Assembly: GCF_008831285.2 (NCBI RefSeq)
Contig: NC_045149.1
Location: forward strand, 16,547,035-16,611,034
DNA from: Nymphaea colorata
Taxonomy: Eukaryota > Streptophyta > Magnoliopsida > Nymphaeales > Nymphaeaceae
Direction: 5' to 3'
DNA length: 64,000 nucleotides
Part shown: piece after piece, positions 24,116 to 35,626 of the stretch
Layout of the letters: each line of letters begins with the position of its first letter
Position numbering within the stretch: the stretch's first letter is position 1
Position numbers and translations under genes: made by a program
The notes under the pieces: model-generated
What the model saw: only the letters and a program-made list of their open reading frames with translations
Databases searched by the model: none
Told to the model about the DNA's origin: nothing

Positions 24116-24306
24116 TGCCGAAGCTAGAAAATTTTAGCTAAGGGGCATTGATCCATCTTATTATTGCAATTGATTGAGTGCATATAGAACTACAAGGCAT
24201 TGACATGGGTTTAAGTCCTATACATGATAAATGAAAATTTTATAAAAGATTACACAAGCTGGGGTGGGCAATTGCCCACACCAGCCCCATGGTAACTCCG
24301 CTACTC
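24116..24306. mobile_element. Transposon-like remnant with a 16-bp palindrome
   Basis: The segment starts GCCGAAGCTAGAAAATTTTA and ends near CATGGTAACTCCGCTAC. It includes a perfect palindrome GTGGGCAATTGCCCAC at 24264-24279 set inside GGGGT/ACCAGCCCC flanks. The look (CTAGAAATTTT plus GGGCATT plus TCCGC end) matches a dispersed plant repeat type I have seen often, but I cannot name the family. Confidence 0.35.
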
Positions 24307-26540
24307 CTTACATGGGTCCTTTTCATCAGAAAAACAAAGAAAGCTAAGTTCTACTTAGTTGTAGCTTCAGAAAAAATTACTTTGAATGGCTTTGGGACAA
24401 CATGAATTAAAGTTGATGTTGATCACTCAATCTACTAAGCAAACCCATAATCCCTTCATATCTGTGGCTTGATCGCACACCAAGTACCATCCCACCTTAA
24501 TCTCCAAGCAAAGCTTCGGAATGATCATTCATGTGATGTGGTCATCCAAACCATGCCCCGTGTTGTGCATAGAAGCCTTAAACTGCGGACATTTCTGCAA
24601 ATACATAAAACTGCGGGTACTTGGCCGTGAACTTTTTTTTTTTTCTTTTTTCATACTGTTAATTAGTTCCATTATTTTGAATTTCCCAGATAAATTAAAA
24701 TTTAGAAGATTTGCAGGCGTCGTGGCAGGAGGGAGGGAAGCACGTGGCTGCAAGCTGTTATTTATCCTTTCTTTTTTATTTTTGGGTTTTATTTCTTATC
24801 TGTTGCTTTAAAAATTCTAAAATCTGTTCCTTCTCTCTTTGGTTCTTATCCAAGACAGCACATACCAGTTGATTTGCACGCGTGCCGCTAACGGGTTGGA
24901 TCCCAAAAGCAAACGATAAACTCATTGATCCGAGTTGTGTATTTTTCATACACTATTAAATAGCAAAGTATAGTTTTTTGAATTATAAAATATTTTACAA
25001 ATTTTATTACGTATGTACAAACACTCACATTAATGTTGATAGACTAACTTACTTCATCTATTTATATAAAAAAAAAATTGCATTACAAAAATTTATAACT
25101 TACACCAACCGAATTGAACTGCCCAGTCAACCTTATAACTTGATAATCTAAACTTTTTAGTCGATTTGAGTTTGAGTCATGAGTTCACCAACTAAGTCAC
25201 GAGTTCTACCAATTATTTATATATAAAAAGACTATAAGACAATCTGGATCTTAACTTGTGGAGACATACCAAACCCAAATTTGAACCAAAACGCGCATGC
25301 ACTCCAGTGCTCTGTGGAGACATCGACCAATATTGATTACGGATCTGATTATGACCAAATCAAATCAAGTTGCACCCACAGATCCAGCACGCCGCTTTGC
25401 AACTCCTTCCGTTCTACTTTTCTCCCCTTCTATGTTGCGTTCTGAGATGCCCAAGAAGAAACGCAAGACGAAAAGCGGGCAAAGATAAAACTTTTACGAG
25501 ACAGAAAATGTCACGCAAACTGAAATTGGCAAATTTGTTTTGCGCTAACCCCAGACTTCGAATATTAAAAGTTCACGGGGACGGCCTGCTTGCCTGCCTT
25601 TTGATTTAAAAAATAAATACATTTTGAAAAAAAATATTAATAAATAAAAATAAAAATAAAACTAATTAAGATTTTACCAGAAAAATGCATTTAACCTTAT
25701 GTGAATCACAAAAATCATATCAAATATATATGTCTAAATTCCCATGCATGTTTGCCCACATTATGAACTTCAACATACATTAAATATAAGAATTAATGAA
25801 AGTCACGCGGTCATGTAAAATGCAGGCCAAGAAGAATAAGAAAATAGACAAAAGAATTAATGAAGGAAACAGTAAACAACAGTTACGACTTAATTATAAA
25901 GGTCATTCTCCAGTTTGCCCATGATTCCGCGGATTCACTGATAAATTGCCCGATTCTAGGAGTCCACCGAATCGGTCATTGGATCGAATCGGTAAAGGGC
26001 GGTCTGATTCAATTCAAACCGATTTTAATAGCATTCGTTTGAACTCATTTTTCACACACATGTGTACATATATATTATAATGCATTAGGTGGTCATGATT
26101 AAATACATTATCAAATGCATTATATCATACTATATATATATATATATATATGTATTTCACTATGTTTCTTCCATCTTCAATGACAAGGGAGCCTACAAGC
26201 ACCAGATTAGTCATGGGCCGCAAGGTAAACCGAGTCGTGTGCACCACAGAATGTGGGTATGCACTGGCCGACGTGATGGTCGGGCCCGGGCTCTAGTTGA
26301 GCTCACCACATACAGTCTTTCATATGCCTCAAGGGCTTAAAATCTGTGGAAAATCCACTGATGGTACAATTTGGTTCAACATCTTCCTCTCAAAACCTTT
26401 CTTCCTCCTCAATTTCCTAGACACCTCTAAACTAAGTTATGTTGTTACATGCTTGCTTGTTTTTCATTCTGCAACACCTCCTCCTTTCATATAAAGTAAT
26501 GGAATATTGTTGCAAAGGCATGGAATCAGGTGAACTAACA

Positions 26541-26668
26541 ACTTAAAAAATACACATGAAGCAAAGGTCTACTATATTATATATGTAGGAAGTGGTTATA
26601 TTTGACTTAAAAAATACACATGAAGCAAAGGTCTACTATATTATATATGTAGGAAGTGGTTATATTTG
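26541..26668. repeat. Perfect 64-bp tandem duplication with a diverged third copy
   Basis: Two adjacent 64-base units (26541-26604, 26605-26668) appear identical base for base. A third, partial copy begins at 26669 and diverges after about 20 bases. The unit includes GCAAAGGTCTACTATATTAT. Confidence 0.9.
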
Positions 26669-28339
26669 ACTTAAATAGTAAACATGAGCTAACTCTTTCT
26701 CTCTCACACACACACTCCCTCTCTCGATCTCGATCTCTATTTCGATTCTGGAGGGTGCTATTCTGATGGTATTGAGAGTTGTCGTTTCGTGTTCCGATAT
26801 GCTGCAGGCGAGGTTGGAAAAATGAGTTCCAAAGAAAGATGACAAAATCCCGATGCCAGATACGACTTATGTGGAACCATACCCTCAATCAGGCCTTAAT
26901 AATTTGGTTCTTCAGATATCCATGGACCTTGCTCATCCTGATCTAGAAAAGTCGTGGAAAACCATTAGATGGATTTTATTGCACTGCACCACGTTCTTCA
27001 TTTCGACCCACAATTGGAGAGATTTGTTGTACCGACCGGAAGAAGCGGTAAAGCATATCCTGGACAAACGATCCTCTGAAACTTCTGCTTCCATCCAAGT
27101 ACATGTGAGTCTGGTTGCGACAAAAGAATGGGGCCACCCCTCGTTGGACGCCATACGTTTAATTGTTTTCTTATAACAATGCTGCTAGAGGACGTGTTTG
27201 AATCGAAGAGTCCTCAAGTACTTCAGTTCTTGTTAATTTCGTCAACGCAGGCCAAATAAATGCGTATTAATGGTGACCATCTGACCGTGGATTGGTTGGA
27301 GGAGGACCGTATTAATGCTGAATGGTCTACCAAATCATTCGGATTATATACTTCACATCTGAATTTGATCCCTAGCTGAGTTTTATTTTCACATTTGAAT
27401 ATGAATCCATTTTTTTTTTTTAAATACATAGCCCCATTCTAACTGCATTATGAAACTGACTCCCAACATGTATGAATACCGGAGATGTATGAGATATTTG
27501 TTTGAATCGAATCCATATTTGAATCTAAATCTGGTCAGTTATTTATGTATAAAGAATCTAAATTCAAATTTGAACATGATGAGACGTCGGTTCTTAAATC
27601 TGATACCATAATTAGATATCCAATCTTTTTTTTATGTAATTGGGTTGAACACTTTGATCGAAAACTAACTAACTCATCGGCAGCCCATTCTTCAGCAGCG
27701 CCGGCGACCGCCATGGCTGCAATCCAAGTATGCCACCATGCGCGCATCGTTAATTTGGTTAGTTTCTTGTTGGTTTTTCTGTTGAATTCCCGGTCAAAGA
27801 TTGCGAAACTTTTAGCCGGAAAAAGGAGCAGATTTTTCTTGGTGTCTTATCCTGAAACTGATTTGGCCGAAACTATTAGCCGGAAAAGGGAGCAGAAAAC
27901 TGATTTGGCCGATTTTACAGCCGTCGTTTGAATCTTAGCCGATGTGCAATGAATCATGTGGCGCGAACTTTGAGGTCAGGTGGTGCGTTTCCGGTGGGCG
28001 GAGGAAGTTGAATGCTTTTACCTCTTGGAGGGTATGAGCCCAAACGCCTTTGCATGGAGGCAGTCCATCTCCATCATGGAAGGGCGCTCAGAAAGTTTTG
28101 CCTGTTAGATAACCACAAAGTGACGGACAGGACAGGATAGGGTTGCCTTTCTCTGCATCACATTATTAGGAACACTTGCGCTCTTATACGTCCAAGTTCT
28201 TACCTCTCTCCACGGATCCAACTGTTCATCCTTCACTTTTTGTATATAAACCAGACCGATAGATCAGCGAGAAAAAGCCAGACTCTTTAATTATGATATT
28301 TAAAATCTAACGTCACCAATATGATCTTAAAGACAGGTT

Positions 28340-28369
28340 GATATATATATATATATAGAGAGAGAGAGA
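28340..28369. repeat. Compound (TA)n(GA)n microsatellite
   Basis: About 9 TA units run into about 6 GA units, the same TA-to-GA junction type seen at 5192-5241. Confidence 0.9.
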
Positions 28370-30245
28370 AATTGCGCCTGTAAATCTTTTGCCTGAAAAT
28401 TCTACTAGTGGTCAAGAGAAAAACTTTTCCTGGCATCTGCTGGATATTCTACTAATACCACTTGGGTTTAATCCCATTGCTCTTAATTGTGAAGAAAATT
28501 GCCCATTTGGATTATAAAATTTTAGTGTTTTGTGACGCACGATTTTTAACAATATAAAATTTGTTGGTTTCTGCCAAATTGGAGGGCGATTCTTATCAAT
28601 CAACTACAGGTACGTTATTCTGAGACTTTCCGAATAAGATGAAAGCAGAGAAAGCTTATACTGAGTTGTAAATAGAGAATAAGAACTCAAAGACAGCAAA
28701 TTCAGTACTCCTTTAGTGGCATGATGATGGTGATGATAAGTTTTTGTTGTTGACGCCGATAGTGCTTTCTGCATTGGTGCTCAATCTTTAAAGGCGATTG
28801 CTTTGTCTGTCGTGCCTTATGTGCTCATATAGCACATTCAGCTGCTATGTTACTGTAATGCTGCCTTATTGAAGCCAGGTAGACTCGCATCGAGGCTTCA
28901 ACATTTGTTTTCGCCACCGGATTATAGCATAGTGCGTTGGCTCTGGTTTGATGCATTTTGGACAATTTTGAAAAGTTGGCAGGAAAGGATTTAAAGGCTT
29001 TGGACTGAGACATGCAGGAATTCAAGACCACACAGATCCAATTCCCGCTGCCCACATGCTAATCTAGAGAGAGAGAGAGAGAGAAGTTATCTCAGATAAT
29101 CCTTCTTTTTTTTTTCGTTTTAATTTTGCTTCTGTTCATCAGCATTCCAAGTATCTAATTCTTGACCTCTTTCAAATCAAAACTTGTTTTTCACAAAACA
29201 ACGTCTTCTGATCAACCCAAATTTTTATTCAAACTTTCCACCAATTTTAGAAGATTTGGATTCTTGAAATGATGGTAGACTTAAAATACATAAAGCTTAG
29301 CCTAAATAATACTGACGGAAGTGTCGCCAGTAATAGAATTGGCTAAGAAGCATCCAAATTGCAGTAGCAATCATGGAGGGCTCCAGCTCTACTGGATTTC
29401 TAATCCCTCGAAAGAAATGCACCATACATGGCTTTAAGTTAGGCCAACTACCACCATGTGCACATCACCGTTGGCTTGGTGACAGTCTCTTTTAGCGTCA
29501 GATTCATGTGAATATGTATATATATTTAAATCTTTTTAAGCCGGATTATAAGAGGTGATTCTTGGACTATGTGATATGAGATTGGAGTTTGGATCTCATA
29601 CGCCCGACCCGAACTGACCATCATAAGGAGATGGGACCACAGTTCAATGATCTTAGATGCGATCCAAACCCTTGAGAACCTAAGAAATCTGAAATTGGAT
29701 ATTATTCAGATCCAGATTTTAAGCAGCAAATGCATTCCCAGCAATTGACTTGGGCCATGCCCGGACTTGTAGGTGAACCACTTGACTCTCATTCAGTGGT
29801 CATACTTTACCCGGCGAACTGCAGAGTCAAAGGAAACGGCTAAGAAAGATATCTCTTCGTGGCCGACGGATTTCCATCCATCACATGGACCAGAAGACTT
29901 TATGAACTCACCCGCATTGAAATAATATTTTCGATGTATAACACATAATAGATGCAATCACATGCAATACAGTGTCAAAGCTAGAGCATCGAGAGAGTCA
30001 CATGCTCTGAATACAAATTTGTCATACACGATGGTTAAAAATTAAAACTCTTGATGAAATAGTTATAAGTTATTATAAACCATCACTGCATCATAAACTG
30101 ATACCAATGCTCCTATACATGACAAAAACGGGTCACTGTTGAAGATATGGACCCAGGTCAGTCTAATGCATGCCAAACATTGTCTCTGCTTCATGACCTG
30201 CCATTGTTCAATTCTCGTTATAGATGACCCAAATCTCAACTTTAA

Positions 30246-30370
30246 AATGGTAGCGCAACTGGCTAGATTGGGTGGTATGTGATGCGAAACATAACCAAGT
30301 AATGGGTAGCGCAACTGGTCAAGTTGGGTGGCATGTTATAGCAAGTCCTCAATTCAAATCCTAGAGGGCG
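30246..30370 (+). mobile_element. Two tandem tRNA-like SINE heads
   Basis: TAGCGCAACTGG occurs at 30251 and again at 30307, each followed by GGGTGG(T/C)ATGT. Only the second copy has a box B-like AATTCAAATCC (30351), placed 46 bases after the conserved T of box A as in a tRNA. The first copy is cut off before its box B. This fits a truncated SINE followed directly by a fuller one. No poly(A) tail or target-site duplication was resolved. Confidence 0.5.
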
Positions 30371-31919
30371 CCATCGTGAGGGTATCCAAAAATGTTGATG
30401 TTAAAAATATGAGTGCCATTATGAAGGCTAACTGGACCCATCATGGAAAACAAGGTTGGATTCATCTTTCCTTATGTGGTGCCACGATCCGTCAATAGAA
30501 AATATTCATTATTCTAAATCATAATAGTAGTGACAACAATAATACGAGGGAGGGGAGGTTCCTTTATTATATTTCTTGAAAGGAAATAGCTGCGACGTTT
30601 GCTGCTCATAAGGTATGTCAAAAATCGAACAGTGACAACAAGAACACAACTGGAAACTTTGTCTCGCGCTTGTTTGCTTAGTATGGACGCTCCCACGTGC
30701 CTCTCACCAACCTCATTTAATTTCTGCGTATAGTTCGTTGGCAAGATTAATGGAACCATTCCCCATCTTCGAACTCCCCTTGCCGAATGATCAAACACGC
30801 ATGGGTTCGGATTTTGGTTGAAGTCAGCTCTAGACTTAATAGAATTCCGTGTAATTCCAACTGAATTTTCGATCCGAATGTATTTTGTCGAAGATAAGAT
30901 ATCCTGAAGTTTCTTTCCATTTCCCCCCTACCCCGCCAGGTATAAGACTGCTTCGGGTCTTGGGTAGAGAGCAAGACACACTTATATATAGTTGGATATT
31001 TTATTGAAATACAAAATTGACACCAAATCTAGGTTGGACCGGATCTAGAATCCAATGGATAAACGAAGCAGACCTGCTAAATCCAAATTGATATGCTTTG
31101 TTGTATGTTGGATGCCCTTTAGAGAGAGGAAACACTATGCAACGTACTTAGGGAAACGAAGAATGTGGTTTAATTCATCATGGAAAGCTTACTTTACTCG
31201 GCTTTAAAACTTGAAAGGCGCCGTCTTAATGCCATAATCTGACAAAAAATGATTAATTCAAAGTGAATATTTGTTTTGTTTAATAAGCGAATTGAGTGCG
31301 ACAACACATCTACAAATGGAAAGTGAAGTAGAATGAATCTTAGCGCACAGATTGTTATTATGGATAACAACTGAGAAAATTCTTGCTTTTCCAACAGCTT
31401 CCAAGGTTTGAAAGGAACAGATTATTCTGATAATAATAATAATAATAATTTTTGCTGTCATAAAATAACAATAAGTAGAAGAAAAAGAAATTTCTTATCT
31501 TTTTCCCTACCTTACGTTCACAAAAGGATTTGCATTAATTTGAGAAACAAAAAAAGTTAGTTATAATTTCTTTTTCAATACTATAAACTATGTATTTATC
31601 CTTTTCAAATGACATATGGATTTGATAAAGTGGAAAAGCAGAAAAGCGTAATTTGGTTATTGAGAAAATGTATTTAGTGTTTTTGCCTTCTTGTTTCCAT
31701 AACATAACATAATTTTAGTTTAATGTATAAGTAAAATTAAACGCGAAAAGAGAAATATACCTTAAAACGAACTAAAGAGTATTTATTACCAATATTTTCA
31801 GGCGCACTCTCTCCCTCTCAATGTGCGCGTGTAACAAAAACAAAGAAAAAATATTGAGGGCAACACGAAGGCCGTTTGGTCGTGACTGGTGAAATGTCGG
31901 CAGGGAAACAAAATCCCCA

Positions 31920-31936
31920 CCTCTCTCTCTCTCTCG
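31920..31936 (+). promoter_or_regulatory. CT-rich tract (Y-patch-like) in the SEC16 promoter/leader
   Basis: A CT dinucleotide run lies about 50 bases upstream of the proposed 5' UTR donor of SEC16. Pyrimidine patches are common near plant transcription starts. No TATA motif stands out nearby. Confidence 0.3.
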
Positions 31937-31985
31937 CTGTAGGCTTCTTTTCAGTTTTCCTCTTTAGAAGCCACTTCTAATCTAG

Positions 31986-32229
31986 GTAAACCCATCTGGT
32001 TGATTTTTTTCTGTTCGTTCCAATTCGATTTTTTTCCTTGGTTGTTCTTTTTCTCGGAAATATTTCATCTATGATGTGTAACAGCGTTCGTGCCTCCCCT
32101 CTTCGAACAAGTAATTTTTTTGTTTTTTGTTTTTTGAATTTATTCTCGTTGCTCGTTTTCGTTTGTTTAGGGTTTGAATTGCGACTCATCGGTTTTGGGT
32201 ACCTTTTCTCTATATATTTGGTTCTGCAG
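31986..32229 (+). other. Probable 5' UTR intron of SEC16
   Basis: A strong donor (CTAG|GTAAAC) at 31986 and a T-rich tract ending TTCTGCAG at 32229 bracket 244 bases upstream of the SEC16 ATG. The segment is T-rich as plant introns are. Plant housekeeping genes often carry such a leader intron. Transcript evidence is absent. Confidence 0.4.
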
Positions 32230-32584
32230 GTCCTCGTGGGTGACGAAAGTTTAGGTCAGAACCGTGGTTTTGAGATCTGGATCTGCATTTTTGATGGATT
32301 TGTGATGCGGGCTTTGGAGATTCGTGATTTTCCTTCTTTCTGATGCGCTGGATGAGGATGGTGGTCCGAGATTTGTCCGTCGTATTTGCTCGTGTCCTTT
32401 GATTGGGGTTTTTAGGTGCAACTGCTCTCGCTTGATGGGATCGAGGACGACTAAGGTCTTGGTTGCTGTTAATTTTGTTAGTCAGGGCAGATTCCAGTGA
32501 GGACCATTCGAATTATCGTTCGTGAGGAATTTGGGTGTTTCGATCTGAGAGTTTGAGGCTTTCTTTCTGTTTTCTGTTCCATCA

Positions 32585-35582
32585 ATGGCGACTTCTCCAT
32601 TTCTTATGGAGGATCAGACGGATGAGGATTTCTTTGACAAGCTTGTGGATGACGAGTTCCGGATCGATGGTTCTTCTGCAGCTGAGTTACACGAGGGTAA
32701 TGATTCCGATGGGATCAACGATGTGCCCCCTGTTGACACTTCTATAGCGAACCTTTCCTTGAGTGAACCGGAGAACCGTGCAGAAGTTCAGGGGCACGAG
32801 GCTGTTGTAGAAAAACCTGGCGTCAGTAGCTCGACCGAATTCAAAACAGAGAGACTAAATCAGGTTGCAGAAGAGAGTAGTTCCGATGTGCTTGCTGAGT
32901 CCGAGGAGCCTGTCATACCAGCAGAGTTGGTTGCACATGGTGCCGGCGCCGATGCCCATCTCAGCAATTCAGAGTCAGATTTTCCGTCTGTTGAGGGTTC
33001 TAAACAGACTCGGACAAGCGTGAAGGAGGTGCAGTGGAGTAGTTTTCATACAGATATGGGGGATAATGATTTTGGTGGTTTTGGTTCTCACTCAGATTTC
33101 TTTGCTGAATTGGATGAAAATACATCTAGACAGACGGGAGAGGAGCATGGCACCACATTCCTATCAACATCTTTGCAATCTCAATCGCAAAATCAAGCTG
33201 GTTTTGTTCAAGGGAGAACACAACAAACTGATGCAATCAGTGCTGGCCTGCGGTCATCTGCATCTTCCGTCTTTGATACTTCTTCTGTTCTCGATCCCCA
33301 GAAGGAGGTCGTTGCGAAGGACTCAAATGGTTGGGCTGCAAACATCGAATCAGAAGCTCATGCTCACAGCACAGAGGATGCCACATCATACGAGCAGCTT
33401 CAATATAGTCCTGAGTATTGGGAAAGCCTCTACCCTGGATGGAGGTATGACCACAATACAGGGGAATGGCACCAGATAGATGGTTATAATGCTGCTGCTT
33501 CTAGCTCCAATGCTACTGTTGCAAGTGCCATGGAGATTTCTCAAGAAAATGGGCTTCCAGGAGCTTCTGTGAGTAATGTATTGACAGATCACGGGTCAGA
33601 AATTTCTCATTTGCAGCAAAATTCACAGCCTGTTGTGGAAACTGTGGGCGATGAGTGGAAGACTTTGAGTGCTTCTAGCTGGAATGAAACTTCTCATGAT
33701 AATTTTGGATACCCTTCTCACATGTATTTTCATCCTGATTATCCAGGTTGGTACTATGACTGCAACACTCAAACGTGGCATCAACTGGATGCACAAGTCA
33801 ATCAGTCTGGGCAGATGGTTGGTAGTAACTTTGAGCAAACATACAGCCAGCAAAGTCAGAACGATGCTGATTCTTCTGCCCCCTTGGAACATAGTACTTC
33901 TACGATTCCATCTAATAAACCAGGCCAGGTAGAAGAACACTTCAAACAAGAACAAGCAAGTGATTGGCACCCGACTGTCAGCAGCTATGTTCATAACGAC
34001 CAAGCACTGGGTTCTCACCAGCAAGTGTATTCCCAGTGGGGTTCTGTTGGCGATGCTCCTGAGTACATTTCTGCTTATAACCAAACCAATGGACAGACAT
34101 TTTCTCAGGGGAATATGAATCAATCAGCAAGGAATATGAGATATCACATGGATCGACAGATCAGTCATGAGACACCAGAAGCTGTCTCCACTTACTGGCA
34201 AGCAACTAATAGCTATGAAAGTGAGATTGGTGGATCAAGGAGCCAAAACTTTTCCTTTCCTGGCAGAACGTATGGTTTTGATCAGTCCAGTGTTATGCAG
34301 GGCAAGCAGAGCGACTACGGCTATAGCTCTTACAGGGATCAGCAACCATCAAATTATCTCCAGGCAGGAGACTTCTCTCACTCATCTGTATCTCGTGGTT
34401 CTGCTGTGGAGAGAACATCGGCTGGCCGTCCTCTGCATGCTTTAGTAACATTTGGATTTGGTGGTAGAATTGTCGTCATGAAAGTAAATGATCCTTTCAG
34501 CAGAAATTCAGCACTTGAGAACCAGGTGACTTGCTTTCTCTTTTTCACTTTTTGCTCTTATTCTATGGCTTGGAGGACTCTTTCTTAAGTTACATATTTC
34601 AGTTTTCCCTTTTCTAAGTTGATTCATAAGTTTGCTTGACTTATTCTGTTTAACTGTCATTTCATGTGAAGGATCCAGCAGGTGGCATGATTTCACTCCA
34701 TAATATGATGGAGATTGTGAAAGATAAATCTGGTGATGAAAGCTATAAAAGCAGTGCATGCGATTATTTTCATACTTTATGTCAGCAATCTTTCCCTGGC
34801 CCACTTGTTGGCGGAAATGTTGCTAACAAGGATGTTCTTAAATGGGTTGATGAAAGAATTGCCACTTGTGAATCTTCTAATGTTGACTATAGAAGGGGGG
34901 AGTCATTGCGCTTGCTATTCTCATTGCTAAAAATTTCCTGTCAGCATTATGGAAAACTGCGTTCTCCTTTTGGTGTTGAAGCAACATTGCAGGTATTGTA
35001 AACTTCAAGATCTTGACTTTTAGTTATATTCTGTCGACAATTAAATCAATTTGAAATAATTAATGATTTGAGACTGCAAATAAGTTGGAAGTAACACGTA
35101 TTATTTCATAATTCATTATTTACACTTTATGTAGTGTTAATCACAATTTGTTGGTTAGGCTGTATTGTTCAGTCTAGGTAACTTTTTGCAAGTTATTGAA
35201 ATTATCCTAGTTGTGATTAATCTTCATTGTTCATGGACTCATTGAGTTCTGTTGAAATATGCATTTGTGCTATGATTTTAAGGGTTGATCATTTATACAG
35301 TAGAAGTAAAAAAAAGGTACGTTCTTCTAACCCCTTCTGATAAGAGGGACTGTTTGGACAGTACAATAGCAGATAATAGTCAGTAAGGGAAAGTAAACAA
35401 GTCATAGTTGGAGGCTTGGAGCAGTTGAAAATAATGATGGGACTTGAGGGAGAACCATAGAGAGATTGGAAAGGGCAGACTGCAGATTGAAATAAAAAGA
35501 AAAACAATGATTTCCAAGTAATATTATGAGGATCAAAGTTTAGTCTACCTTTATCGAGGTGCCCAGATATTGCAGTGTGTCA

Positions 35583-35626
<44 letters not shown>

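Larger units (their letters stand above)
21557..31985. other. Intergenic region between the ZAT-like gene and SEC16
   Basis: No convincing gene was found in this 10 kb. It begins with the ZAT-like gene's leader, which contains CT/GA tracts (21580-21600, 21717-21737). Further along are an AT-rich stretch with GGGATGT- and GAATCTGA-type motifs (about 22320-22560), a transposon-like remnant at 24116-24306, a TA run at 26133-26152, a perfect 64-bp tandem duplication at 26541-26668, TA/GA compound repeats at 28340-28369, GA at 29069-29084, tRNA-like SINE heads at 30246-30370 and an AAT run near 31429-31449. Open frames of up to about 128 codons (27545-27931, plus) show no domain and are not called. 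Confidence 0.6.

Noticed and set aside
27545-27931. A 128-codon plus-strand frame
   Set aside because: It begins in a degenerate GAATTTGAA-type repeat patch and has no recognisable domain.
32038-32343. A 101-codon plus-strand frame ahead of SEC16
   Set aside because: Phe/Leu-rich translation of T-rich leader and probable 5' UTR intron sequence.
33623-34123. A 166-codon minus-strand open frame
   Set aside because: Antisense shadow inside SEC16 exon 1, without recognisable features.
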